Below are positions 25,176-33,725 of a DNA stretch of 64,000 nt, in pieces. Both the position numbers and the translations under genes were made by a program. Each line of letters starts with the position of its first letter. Position 1 is the first letter of the stretch. Where the stretch lies: contig JBFLZW010000024.1 of the NCBI GenBank assembly GCA_040755755.1, positions 1-64,000 of the forward strand, written 5' to 3'. This DNA comes from a bacterium (lineage in GTDB: Bacteria > SZUA-182 > DTGQ01). Below the pieces are notes generated by a model. It had not been told where the DNA came from. It saw only the letters and a list, made by a program, of their open reading frames with translations, and did no database searches.

Positions 25176-27044
25176 TTAAAAAGCCTGACCAATACTGAGG
25201 TGAAAGCGGTAGCGGACAGGTATCTCTTTTTGCGGATTGAGAATATAACCATAATCCAGCCGCAGAGGGCCAATGATGGTCTTGTATCGAATTCCCGCAC
25301 CCGTAGAATAGTGCAAATCGTTAAAGTCAAACTGCATCGAATTAGGAAAAACATTGCCGAAATCCACAAATGTCACTCCCCACAGCTTGCCGAACAGGGG
25401 AAACCGAAGCTCCATACCTCCCTCAACCAGGGAATTTCCGCCAACCGGCTCCTGGTTCTCGGAAAGAGGGCCCAGCTTCTGGTAATCATATCCGCGGACA
25501 CTCATGGTTCCACCGGAAAAAAACCGCTTCATGATCGGCACTCCCCGCTGGTTCAGGCCGTAGGGCTGAATTGTTCCCATGAGCAGCCGTCCTGCAAGTA
25601 TCGGCCCGGCCAGGAGACGATAGTAGCGCTTATACTCCGCGGTTCCCTTCACATAGGATACCTCGGAGCCGATGCCTTGCAGGGATGGTTCGATAAAAAA
25701 AGAAGCCTGTTCCCCGCTGGTCGGATCCAGAGGAGAGTCGGTGGTATTCCATTTGAAGCCGGTTTGAAAATAGGAAAGGAAGTATACCCTCTCCTGATCC
25801 TTTTTGGCCTCCTCCGACAGACCGCTGATGGCAGACGAATCCAGGCGGTGAGCCAGAAAGACCGACAATGCGGAACCGATGCCCCGCTCAACCCGTAACT
25901 CGTTCGAGATATTGCTGACGTCAAAAGAAGTAAACATTTCTTTCCGCCTGAACAGAGTCCACCGGGAGGTGGATGCGGAGTCGGGAAAGTACGGCTGCCT
26001 GAAAGTCAGGGCCTCCTCTTCGGCCAGAGAAGACAGGCTCAGGGATAGCCCAAGCTCCCGCAAGCCCCCGAAAATATTGCGGTAGGTCCCCGATATTCTG
26101 AGGCGCAGCCGATCTTCCGTTCCATACCCAAGTCCGACCTCCACGGTCCGGGGCTTTCGCTCCTGAAGGAGGATATGAACATCTATCGGCCCGGTTCCCT
26201 CCTGAAGATTCACCGGGTTCACCAGGACAGAGCGAAAGAAGCCAAGGCCGTTAATTCTCGACTGGGTTTGAAAAACCCTGTTCATGGAAAAGGGCTCCCC
26301 TTCGGCAAAGGTCACCTCGCGCATGATATTGGGAAGTGAGATATTTTTATATCCCGTGACCTGTATCCTGCCAAACCGGCTCAAGGGCCCCAGCTCAACC
26401 GGCAGACGAATGACCGCACTGTTATCCTTCTCATAGATCAGGACCCTGCCCGACAACCGGGCTCTTGGGTAACCGGAATTGGCCAGATATTCCAGGATAT
26501 TGGTCTTGGACTGCTCATAATCCCTGACCCGGAATATTTTTCCCCGCTGAAGGGATATAATCCGCCGAAACCTCTCTTCCCATTCGGATGTCTGCCCATC
26601 CCGAATTTCAAAGGTGACTTCCTGAATGGTCACTGCAGGCCCCTCGCTGACATACAGGGTTATTGTTAAAGCCCCATCTTCTTCTTCCGTTATCTCCGGA
26701 CTGATCCTGACCTGATAATACCCCTCCTGGTGGTAAAGCTGCTGAACCTGTTCCAGGTCGCTGTCCAGTTTTTCGGCGGTATATTCCTTGCCTTCCTGCC
26801 AGAACTTCCAGAACGGAGGGGGCCGAAGGCCCGTCATTTGCTGGCGGACCTTACTCCCGGAGACTCTCTTTACTCCCACCAGCCGGATCTTTCGCACCAG
26901 ACTCCGCCTGTTCTGACTGCTCCCCTGAGCACGGGCCGGAGCACTCAAGCCTAACCAGAGGGCGGCCCCAATCAGTATCATAGCCAGGTTCACCAACGGG
27001 AAAACCGGCATTCGTTTTCCAAAATCCGAGGGGAATTCATCCAT
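25176..27044 (-). CDS. tamA: Omp85-family outer membrane protein, TamA-like
   Basis: 622 residues. Signal sequence (PLVNLAMILIGAALWLGLSA), then POTRA domains at about 45-340 (VRKIRLVGVKRVSG, GPAVTIQEVTFEI, RFGRIQVTGYKNIS) and a 16-strand barrel domain (from about RTVEVGLGYGTEDRL) with the Omp85 motif MSVRGYDYQKLGP and a terminal aromatic QAF. Adjacency to tamB identifies it as TamA rather than BamA, since no other Bam or Skp/lpx genes follow. It would insert or help assemble outer-membrane proteins. Confidence 0.88.
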   Translation of the reverse strand: MDEFPSDFGKRMPVFPLVNLAMILIGAALWLGLSAPARAQGSSQNRRSLVRKIRLVGVKRVSGSKVRQQMTGLRPPPFWKFWQEGKEYTAEKLDSDLEQVQQLYHQEGYYQVRISPEITEEEDGALTITLYVSEGPAVTIQEVTFEIRDGQTSEWEERFRRIISLQRGKIFRVRDYEQSKTNILEYLANSGYPRARLSGRVLIYEKDNSAVIRLPVELGPLSRFGRIQVTGYKNISLPNIMREVTFAEGEPFSMNRVFQTQSRINGLGFFRSVLVNPVNLQEGTGPIDVHILLQERKPRTVEVGLGYGTEDRLRLRISGTYRNIFGGLRELGLSLSLSSLAEEEALTFRQPYFPDSASTSRWTLFRRKEMFTSFDVSNISNELRVERGIGSALSVFLAHRLDSSAISGLSEEAKKDQERVYFLSYFQTGFKWNTTDSPLDPTSGEQASFFIEPSLQGIGSEVSYVKGTAEYKRYYRLLAGPILAGRLLMGTIQPYGLNQRGVPIMKRFFSGGTMSVRGYDYQKLGPLSENQEPVGGNSLVEGGMELRFPLFGKLWGVTFVDFGNVFPNSMQFDFNDLHYSTGAGIRYKTIIGPLRLDYGYILNPQKEIPVRYRFHLSIGQAF

Positions 27045-27152
27045 AGCTGTCGAATTATAATACGGTTAATCAATAAAATCACCAATAATTCCATAAAATC
27101 TTCAATACCCCCTCCAGGTAAGAGCTAAAAAGAGAATCGGTCGATAGTAATG

Positions 27153-27283
27153 AGAATTCAGGAGTCAGAAGTCAGGAGTCAGGAGTCAGGAGAGAGTGAT
27201 CAGTGGCCAGTGGTCAGTGAAGAGAAGGCAGGGGTCAGAATAAAGGCTTTCTTTTCTCCTGAATTCTGACTCCTGACTCCTGC
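27153..27283. repeat. Inverted 'CAGGAGTCAG' repeats flanking a 'CAGTGGCCAG' unit
   Basis: GAATTCAGGAGTCAGAAGTC with further AGGAGTC units (27153-27193) is mirrored by TCTCCTGAATTCTGACTCCT (27255-27283). Between them is CAGTGGCCAGTGGTCAGTGA (27201-27220). The pair can fold into a long hairpin. It ends 35 bp before the next gene and is the same compound repeat as at 20561. Confidence 0.8.
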
Positions 27284-27317
27284 AAAAATTTATCCACCCG
27301 TTCGGAGTGTAGAAGAG

Positions 27318-28454
27318 ATGGTTTCTGTTGAGCTTGTCCAGACTGAACAGGCATTTCAGGATTTACGGCCCGCGTGGGATACAATCCTGGAAAGATGTGC
27401 TTCTTCCAGTATTTTTTTAACCTGGGAATGGCTGTTTACCTGGTGGGTCCACTATCAGCAGAACAGAAAGCTGTTTTTGATATTGTTTCGGGAGAAGGGG
27501 GAGCTGCAGGGCATAGCTCCTCTGTTTCACGAGGAGGAAGTACGAGGTGGCATACGGATGCGGACCCTGAGATTCCTCGGAAGCGATGGACCAGCCTGCT
27601 CAGAATTTCTCGACCTGATTATTGCTCCGGGATATGATACCGAGGTGTACCAGCGGTTCGGTGAGTTTCTCAAGGAGCGCTCACCCCTCTGGGACCGGAT
27701 TGTTCTGAATCCCCTCTCATGGGGCAATTCGGAGATATATCGGCTGTACCGGATGTTGAATCGATCCTATTCAGCCGAATTGGAAGAGGCTTTCAGGTGT
27801 CCTTATATCAGGCTTCCTTCTGATTGGGACCAGTTTCTGGTCCGGCTCAGCCGCAATTTTCGACAACAAATTCGCACTTCACTGCGAAAATTCGAACAAC
27901 AGACTGAAATGAGATACCTTTCAAATGCCCAGGATATCTTTCCTGTTCCCCTGCTGGTCAATACCCTGCGCACACTGAACGGGCAGCGGATGGAGCGCAA
28001 GGGGATCGACTCCACCCTGAAAATCTCCTCCTTTCATCGATTTCTGCTGGACGTTGCCGAGCACCTGCACCGGAGGGGCTGGCTATCCTGTTCACTCATT
28101 CAAAGAGATCAACAGATTGCAGCTATCATTTTCAATTTCCGGTACGGAAAAAAGGTCTGGTATTACCAGGCAGGATTCCTTCCGGAATACGCACATTTTC
28201 GCCCCGGAACACTGCTTTTTGCCCAGACTATCAGGGAGGCCATCGAAGCGGGATTTTTGGAATATGATTTCCTGCGGGGGGAGGAAGAATATAAATACCG
28301 CTGGGGTTCGCTCAATCGGCCGGTGACTACTTTCCGGCTCTATAATCGAAAACTCTTCCCCCAAATGATTTATTACTTTCGAAAGGCGAAAATCCGGCTC
28401 TCCGGGCCATTAAAAAGAATATACCACTCGATACAGACTCACCATGATAGCTGA
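27318..28454 (+). CDS. FemAB/CelD-like GNAT acyltransferase
   Basis: 378 residues of the BioF2/CelD-like double-GNAT family found in cellulose and exopolysaccharide loci. Recognisable stretches are LRPAWDTILERCASSSIFLT, WEWLFTWW, SRNFRQQIRTSLRKFE, WYYQAGFLPEYAHFRPGTLL and the closing YDFLRGEEEYKYRWG. The family transfers acyl or aminoacyl groups, here probably onto a polysaccharide or its lipid-linked precursor. A second member is encoded at 60965-62053, so the pair brackets the polysaccharide locus. The start is an ATG preceded by GTAGAAGAG. Confidence 0.85.
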   Translation: MVSVELVQTEQAFQDLRPAWDTILERCASSSIFLTWEWLFTWWVHYQQNRKLFLILFREKGELQGIAPLFHEEEVRGGIRMRTLRFLGSDGPACSEFLDLIIAPGYDTEVYQRFGEFLKERSPLWDRIVLNPLSWGNSEIYRLYRMLNRSYSAELEEAFRCPYIRLPSDWDQFLVRLSRNFRQQIRTSLRKFEQQTEMRYLSNAQDIFPVPLLVNTLRTLNGQRMERKGIDSTLKISSFHRFLLDVAEHLHRRGWLSCSLIQRDQQIAAIIFNFRYGKKVWYYQAGFLPEYAHFRPGTLLFAQTIREAIEAGFLEYDFLRGEEEYKYRWGSLNRPVTTFRLYNRKLFPQMIYYFRKAKIRLSGPLKRIYHSIQTHHDS

Positions 28455-28490
28455 GATCCGCTCTTTTCCCGTAACTGCTCAGGCACAAAT

Positions 28491-28603
28491 GGGTAAAGGC
28501 ACAGAGGCACAAAGTTACCTTGCCTGTTTGCTGCTTAATTGCTCAGCATTTATTTTTATCTTCTTTGTCCCTGGTACCATTGTCTCTCTATGCCTTTGTG
28601 CCT
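28491..28603. repeat. Inverted 'GGCACAGAGGCACAAAG' repeats
   Basis: GGTAAAGGCACAGAGGCACA (28491-28510) and, inverted, the complement of CTCTATGCCTTTGTGCCTGA (28586-28605). It belongs to the 'CACAGAGACACGGAGGCAC' repeat family seen again at 35331 and 36498. It is part of the 940-bp gene-free region 28455-29392. Confidence 0.6.
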
Positions 28604-28613
28604 GATTTATCAG

Positions 28614-28931
28614 TTTGTCTCAAATTGAGATAACCACAGCAGGCAAGATTGCTGTGCCTCATCAGGCTGAACTTTTTCTTCCAATTCGCCTGCCACCATC
28701 CTTGGCCCGGCAGAATCATTCTCACCAGCGATGCTCCGTAAAAATGTATTTCCGGTCCGTACGATCCCGTCAATCTGCAAGCTCCTTCAGGCATACTGCT
28801 TTATTTATCAGCCAGTAATAAAATTTTAAGGAAATTTCTTTTCAAGAAAACGTATCAATACAAATTCTCTTTTCCCGTTTGTCTCACAAAGCAACATCTT
28901 TGACTCAGTTATTTGTCTCTAAATTGAGAAA
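28614..28931 (+). promoter_or_regulatory. Paired palindromes, candidate enhancer-binding sites
   Basis: TTTGTCTCAAATTGAGATAA (28614-28633) contains the perfect palindrome TCTCAAATTGAGA, and TTTGTCTCTAAATTGAGAAA (28912-28931) is a near copy. A half site TTTGTCTCAC lies at about 28878. The second full site is about 165 bp upstream of the sigma-54 motif, a usual distance for an NtrC-type activator. Binding is inference. Confidence 0.4.
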
Positions 28932-29093
28932 TTCAAGAATCCGTCACTCTATGGATAGGCTTTTTTCCAAGAATTGTCCTGAGTAAAGTCTTTGGCATTT
29001 TCCTAGAGATTGACTATATTACTAATAAATGAATAACTAACCTATTGAGTTACAAGGATAATCATGAGGTATCAATTACACATGCCGATCTAA

Positions 29094-29110
29094 TTGGCAT
29101 GATAATTGCT
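29094..29110 (+). promoter_or_regulatory. Sigma-54 (RpoN) promoter
   Basis: TTGGCATGATAATTGCT matches the -24/-12 consensus TTGGCAYR-N4-TTGCW, with the GG (29096-29097) and GC (29108-29109) exactly 10 bp apart. It faces the secreted Pro/Thr-rich protein gene, with a leader of about 270 bp. A short open frame (29169-29252, 27 codons) lies in that leader but its ribosome site is too close to the ATG to be convincing. Confidence 0.65.
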
Positions 29111-29392
29111 TTAATTATAACTCGAAAGTCATGACTAAATGTAGGTGTATAAGTAATAGAGAGGGAGGATGGATACCTTGCTTTTGCCTTATGAACCATT
29201 CTCACCTTTTGAGGTCCAGGCAGCAGTTGTCTCCACAGCTTCCTGCAAGTAAGTTAGGTTATTAAAATTCTTCATTTTATTATTCGGATTTTTAATTACC
29301 TTATGTATTTCCCTGTCCGGCCGCAGGGCAAGAAAACCTTATATTTTCAAATAAGAAAACGAACAAAGGTTAATGAAAAGGAGGAAATATCA

Positions 29393-30025
29393 ATGTGTAA
29401 GAAGGAAAATGTTTATTTGCCGTTCACAATAGTTTTTCTGGTCGGATTTGTTATGAGTGCTCTCAGTACCATAGTTTGGGCTCAAGTTGCTCCGGCAGTT
29501 GTTACTACGCCGGTCACCACTACGGCTCCTACGATTGTTACTACCACGCCCACCACTCAAAACTGGGCAGCCATGCCTCCGTATAACACTCTGTGGCCTC
29601 TGTGGTCGCCGGCACTATCTCCCGTCAATCCGGCAACCGGCCAGCCGACCCCCCTGGTAACCAGCCTTACACCTTCTACGGTACTGCCGGTTCAACCCGG
29701 TCTGACCTGGCATTTCGCTCTGGGGCATCCCTGGCTGCTCTATAATACTCCTATGGGTATGGCGTATTATGATCCTTTTACCGGAATCGATCTTTGGCCG
29801 CCGGATATTCTCATGAATTCGATCACCGGCCTTCCCATAACCATTACTTTGCCACCTACCTACTCTATTCTGCCACCTACTCCAGCATGGTGGATATTGC
29901 AGGAAGTCCCGGCTGCCAACTGGGAATACGTGACGGTTTATCCCAGTTTTTCCCTCTCGGCTATATCCACTCCGCCTGCGCCCCCGTTAAGCTCATTATT
30001 GACGCCCAGTGCGATTTTACTGTAG
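29393..30025 (+). CDS. Secreted Pro/Thr-rich protein of unknown function
   Basis: 210 residues from the ATG at 29393, which follows AAGGAGGAAATATCA. A signal peptide (PFTIVFLVGFVMSALSTIVWAQ) is cleaved probably after WAQ. The mature protein is rich in Pro, Thr, Trp and Tyr: TTPVTTTAPTIVTTTPTTQ, then PPYNTLWPLWSPALSPVNP, GMAYYDPFTGIDLWPPD and PPTYSILPPTPAWW. No cysteine, no enzymatic motif and no PEP-CTERM or LPXTG anchor is visible. Its position at the start of the polysaccharide locus, behind a sigma-54 promoter and before a strong terminator, suggests a separately regulated extracellular or matrix protein. I do not recognise the family. Confidence 0.75.
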   Translation: MCKKENVYLPFTIVFLVGFVMSALSTIVWAQVAPAVVTTPVTTTAPTIVTTTPTTQNWAAMPPYNTLWPLWSPALSPVNPATGQPTPLVTSLTPSTVLPVQPGLTWHFALGHPWLLYNTPMGMAYYDPFTGIDLWPPDILMNSITGLPITITLPPTYSILPPTPAWWILQEVPAANWEYVTVYPSFSLSAISTPPAPPLSSLLTPSAILL

Positions 30026-30118
30026 GCAGTAAGGAGAAAGGATTCTATTAATTACCTGTTGACCTCATCACTTCATCCCTTATTCCCTTCACCCAAGGGG
30101 TGTTTTACCAGATGATCG

Positions 30119-30166
30119 TGAGGGAAAGTCTTTCAGCGAAGGAGAGACTTTCCCTCAGATCTTTTT
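30119..30166 (+). terminator. Rho-independent terminator
   Basis: TGAGGGAAAGTCT (30119-30131) pairs with AGACTTTCCCTCA (30145-30157), followed by GATCTTTTTC. It ends the transcript of the secreted Pro/Thr-rich protein and lies just before the convergent GT2 gene. Confidence 0.85.
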
Positions 30167-30171
30167 CAACC

Positions 30172-31371
30172 TCACCTGTCTGCGTTATTTACCTTCCCCA
30201 TCCTGTCAGGAGTCCAGAGAACATCATGGTTTCGGGTACAGCACCGGAGCCATCCGCACAGCATGGCATGGTTGACGAGTACGAAATGATAAGGGACCCT
30301 GCACACCAGGGATAGTTTCCCCTCCCATCCCCCCAGCCAGGAGCCGATCAAGGCGAGACTGTAGAAGGCCAATTGGAGAACAAGGAAGAAAAAATACCCC
30401 TTTCCGCTTCCCAGTGCCGCCAGGTTCGAGATTAAAAGAGTGATCATAAGGAACGGAACCAAAAGCCGTAAAAGCTTATGAGAGACAAGCTGCCAGGCAA
30501 ATACGGGATAACGGAAAGGATTCAGCAGGTTCCGGTTCCGGAACAGGGTTCGCACGGTTCTATTGGTGATGCGGATCTGCCGCCGGACCTCTCCTCCCAT
30601 CTTGAGGGATGCGCACTCACGGACCAGGGCTGACTCCTCCATCACCCCCCGGTATCCCTGCCGGACAACCTGCAAGGGGATAGCCAGATCGTTCAGATCG
30701 CCCGCGAGCAGGGGAAGATATAATTCTTTTCGAATGGCGAAAATTGCTCCATCGGCTCCGACACAGGAGCCCAAAGCCGATTCCTTCCGCTTGAGATACC
30801 GCTCAAAGCGGTGGTACAGTCCGCTCGTTTTCCCAACAGAATTTCCGCACGGGCTGACGATGTATTCGGTCCGTCCGGTCACAAAGCCGATCCGCTCGTC
30901 CCGAAAGCTCAAAACCAGATTCTGCAGGGACTTTCGGTCGAAAAAGGCATTGGCGTCCGTGAAGACAAGTATCCCGCCTGCTGTCAGAGGGACCACCTGA
31001 TTCAACAGAGCGCTTTTCCCCTGCCGCTCCTTTTGCCAAAACAGCCTTACTCCCCGATCCTGGTAGAGAGCCGCCCGCTCGTTTGTCCGGTCAGTCGAAC
31101 CGTCGGAAGCCACCCATATTTCCAGCTTTTCCCGTGGATAATCCAGCTCCAGGGTATTGAGGATTTTCTCTTCTATTGCCTCCTCCTCATTAAAGGCGGA
31201 AATGACGATGCTCACCGCAGGCCAGGTATTCTGATTCCCGTCGAGAGCCTTCTTCGGTAATCGCCCGCGCGAAAAAAGAAACAGGAGCAGGGGGTATCCG
31301 AAATACGGGTACAGAATCAAAAAAAGAGATGCCTTCCATATAACCGGACCGAAAAAAGTTGACAGGGCCAC
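30172..31371 (-). CDS. Membrane GT2 glycosyltransferase
   Basis: 399 residues. One N-terminal membrane helix (ASLFLILYPYFGYPLLLFLF), a GT-A catalytic domain at about 50-280 with AVSIVISAFNEEEAIEEKIL, VASDGSTDRT and FTDANAFFD, an acceptor-side VGADGAIFAIRKELY and a RRQIRITNRT segment in the place of Q-x-x-R-W, then three to four C-terminal membrane helices. This is the layout of processive or lipid-linked GT2 enzymes such as IcaA/HasA relatives. It would add sugars at the cytoplasmic face of the inner membrane. The gene lies 27 bp downstream of the Gfo/Idh-SDR fusion on the same strand. Confidence 0.88.
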   Translation of the reverse strand: MALSTFFGPVIWKASLFLILYPYFGYPLLLFLFSRGRLPKKALDGNQNTWPAVSIVISAFNEEEAIEEKILNTLELDYPREKLEIWVASDGSTDRTNERAALYQDRGVRLFWQKERQGKSALLNQVVPLTAGGILVFTDANAFFDRKSLQNLVLSFRDERIGFVTGRTEYIVSPCGNSVGKTSGLYHRFERYLKRKESALGSCVGADGAIFAIRKELYLPLLAGDLNDLAIPLQVVRQGYRGVMEESALVRECASLKMGGEVRRQIRITNRTVRTLFRNRNLLNPFRYPVFAWQLVSHKLLRLLVPFLMITLLISNLAALGSGKGYFFFLVLQLAFYSLALIGSWLGGWEGKLSLVCRVPYHFVLVNHAMLCGWLRCCTRNHDVLWTPDRMGKVNNADR

Positions 31372-31398
31372 TGGTTCTCTCTCCTCGATGTGTTTCTT

Positions 31399-33525
31399 TT
31401 AACTGGCCCAGACATTTTTTGACCAGCTCAAAGTATTTTCCAGCCCCTCGCGGGCCGGGATGCGGGAGCACCACCCCAGATCCTGCCTGGCCCTGGAGAT
31501 ATCAAAGCGGCAGCTTTTACTGGAAGCTGCCAGCCGGTAGCGGGTCAAAAAAGGGTCCTTATGCATGATTCTGCTTACAAACTCCAGGCCAAAGGTCAGA
31601 CTGTAAACCAGAGGATAGGGCAGATACACTACATGTCCATGAACACCCTTCTTGTGGAGATACCGCTGGATATAGACATGCTTTGAAACCTGCTCCTCGT
31701 CCACGATGTTATAAACCTTACCGGCAGCATTCTCCTTTTCCAGGGAAAGTACAATGGCATCCAGAAGGTTGTCGATATAAACCAGGGGAAGCTCAAACCC
31801 TTTGCGGCCAATGGCCAGGATAACATTTTTCGGCAGGGCATAGCCGATCATGGGTGTCAGGACCGGCCCACCGGGGCCATAAATAGTACCGGGCCGCAGG
31901 ATGACTATTGGCAGGCGAGTTTCCCGGATGAACTGCTGGACGATTTTTTCCGCTTCCAGTTTCGTGTAGGTATAAGCTCCACGGTTTTGCGGATCAGCTT
32001 CGAGGGCGTCATCTTCCCTGATCGGACGGCATGTCGGAAGCCGCGTATAACCATAGACACTGAGGGAGCTGATATAAATCACTTTCCGGACCGCCTCTTC
32101 CTGAGCAAGGCGAAGCACATTCCGGGTACCTTTGACCGTAGTCTCCATGGCTGCATCAACCGCCCCTCCTGTGGTGTCAGCCGCTGCATGGACAATCATC
32201 TCCACCCCCCGGATAGCTGTACGCAGGGAGTCTTCATCCCGGATGTCGCCGAAAAAAACCTCAAGGCCAAGATTGCGCAATTCCCCAAGGGGAGAGAGCT
32301 TTCTGACCAGTGCCCTCACCGGATATCCTTCCCGGACCAGCCTCCGGGCCAGATGGGTTCCCAGAAAGCCGGAGGCCCCGGTAATCAGCACCCTGGGAAG
32401 TTGTGGTGACTTTAGGGAAACAGCGCTCTTTTGGGGGAGAATGGGCGAAAAGTCCAGTTTCCTGGTACCAATCTGATCCCAGACCTGATCTATTGCTTTG
32501 GCTACCTGCAGGCATTGATCTTTGCTGACCGGCGGAGGGCTTCCCCGCTGGATACTCTCATAGAACCGGTGGATGAGCGTGCGCATGCCGTGATAGGATT
32601 TTAACTTGCCGCGCAGGAATTGAACAGTATTGGCCACAGTCCTTTTCGAAAGCTGCCAGCTCTGCCCGAAATTAGCCAGGGGCTTGGTGATGGCTTTAGG
32701 CAGTTTCCGGTTGGGCTGAGTATAAAAGGTCATGGTATCGAAATTCACCTGCACGAACATCTCACTGCCGAACAAATTCAGGTAATGCAGGAAGGGTTTC
32801 GCGTTGAAGGAGATGGCCAGAGTGCCCAGTGCCCGTGCCCCATTGCAGAGAATTCGCAATTCGTCGGGCTGCTCCTGCGGCAGGGTTCCCAATGACCTGG
32901 ACATGGCCTTCATTTCCCTGGGCGCACCGGTATATTCCAGGAGAAGGGCCAGCGGATGAGTGATAATATCGTGAAACACTCCGCCGGGGAGATTGTGGAT
33001 CCAGGGAATTTCATTGGCCTTCGGATAGCTGCGGACTGCCGGGATATCAGTATTCCAGCCATAGTAGCTTTCTACGTAAATAATGCTGCCGAGGTCTCCC
33101 CGTTCCGCCATCTTCTGGACCTCGACCATGCAGGGGTCAAAGCAGTGATTGTGATCCACACAGAGTGAAACACCCTGCTTCTCAGCCGCTTTGAACATGG
33201 TCCGGGCTTCCTGATAATTCAAACCCACAGGTTTTTCAACCAGGATATTGCATCCCGCTTGTATGCACTCCAGCACCACCGGCAGATGGCTGGCAGGAGG
33301 GGTCAATATATGGACAACCTGGGGTTTATGATAGAGGAACAGTTCTGACAGACTGACATAACAGGCAGGTATCTGGAATTGGGCGGCCCGCTTTTGGGCC
33401 TGTTCTCGATTTGCATCTACCAGGCCGACAATTCTCGCTCCCGGATAATCGAGAGCAAATTGGATATGTTTGGTTGAAATCTCTCCGCAACCCACGATGG
33501 CAATATCCATACGGATCTCCCTCAT
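31399..33525 (-). CDS. Bifunctional Gfo/Idh/MocA oxidoreductase - NAD-dependent epimerase fusion
   Basis: 708 residues, two complete enzymes in one chain. Residues 1-345: Gfo/Idh/MocA dehydrogenase with AIVGCGEISTKHI, the VEKPVGLN catalytic-Lys motif and CVDHNHCFDPCM. Residues about 375-700: extended SDR with the nucleotide loop ITGASGFLGTHLARR, DIRDEDSL, and the Y-x3-K pair in YTYTKLEAEK. The first module could oxidise a nucleotide sugar or related polyol and the second epimerise or dehydrate it, so the fusion may channel an intermediate for an unusual sugar. Such fusions are known from exopolysaccharide loci, but the substrate is not predictable here. Confidence 0.88.
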   Translation of the reverse strand: MREIRMDIAIVGCGEISTKHIQFALDYPGARIVGLVDANREQAQKRAAQFQIPACYVSLSELFLYHKPQVVHILTPPASHLPVVLECIQAGCNILVEKPVGLNYQEARTMFKAAEKQGVSLCVDHNHCFDPCMVEVQKMAERGDLGSIIYVESYYGWNTDIPAVRSYPKANEIPWIHNLPGGVFHDIITHPLALLLEYTGAPREMKAMSRSLGTLPQEQPDELRILCNGARALGTLAISFNAKPFLHYLNLFGSEMFVQVNFDTMTFYTQPNRKLPKAITKPLANFGQSWQLSKRTVANTVQFLRGKLKSYHGMRTLIHRFYESIQRGSPPPVSKDQCLQVAKAIDQVWDQIGTRKLDFSPILPQKSAVSLKSPQLPRVLITGASGFLGTHLARRLVREGYPVRALVRKLSPLGELRNLGLEVFFGDIRDEDSLRTAIRGVEMIVHAAADTTGGAVDAAMETTVKGTRNVLRLAQEEAVRKVIYISSLSVYGYTRLPTCRPIREDDALEADPQNRGAYTYTKLEAEKIVQQFIRETRLPIVILRPGTIYGPGGPVLTPMIGYALPKNVILAIGRKGFELPLVYIDNLLDAIVLSLEKENAAGKVYNIVDEEQVSKHVYIQRYLHKKGVHGHVVYLPYPLVYSLTFGLEFVSRIMHKDPFLTRYRLAASSKSCRFDISRARQDLGWCSRIPAREGLENTLSWSKNVWAS

Positions 33526-33558
33526 TGTCGTTAAGAACCGTTAGTAAGCGCTTAAAAT

Positions 33559-33593
33559 GCATGAAAGGAGCGCTTATAGCGCTCCTTTCATGC
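33559..33593. terminator. Perfect 16-bp hairpin, probable terminator
   Basis: GCATGAAAGGAGCGCT (33559-33574), loop TAT, AGCGCTCCTTTCATGC (33578-33593). On the minus strand it is followed by ATTTTAAG, so it could end the transcript of the secreted jelly-roll protein gene at 33726. It is also directly before the start of the fusion gene. Confidence 0.6.
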
Positions 33594-33725
33594 TAAAAGT
33601 TGCTCTCAACGATACCTTATCGACATAACCGCTCCCGCTCAGCTATCCGTTACCTTCAAGAAGCAGCTCATTAATAAGAGTGTAGTCGGGAAATCGTGGA
33701 AAAGCCGATTAAGTTGTCGTATTGA

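Noticed and set aside
29169-29252. 27-codon leader peptide after the sigma-54 promoter
   Set aside because: GGGAGG abuts the ATG with no spacing, and the product has no recognisable feature; evidence is too thin for a gene call.
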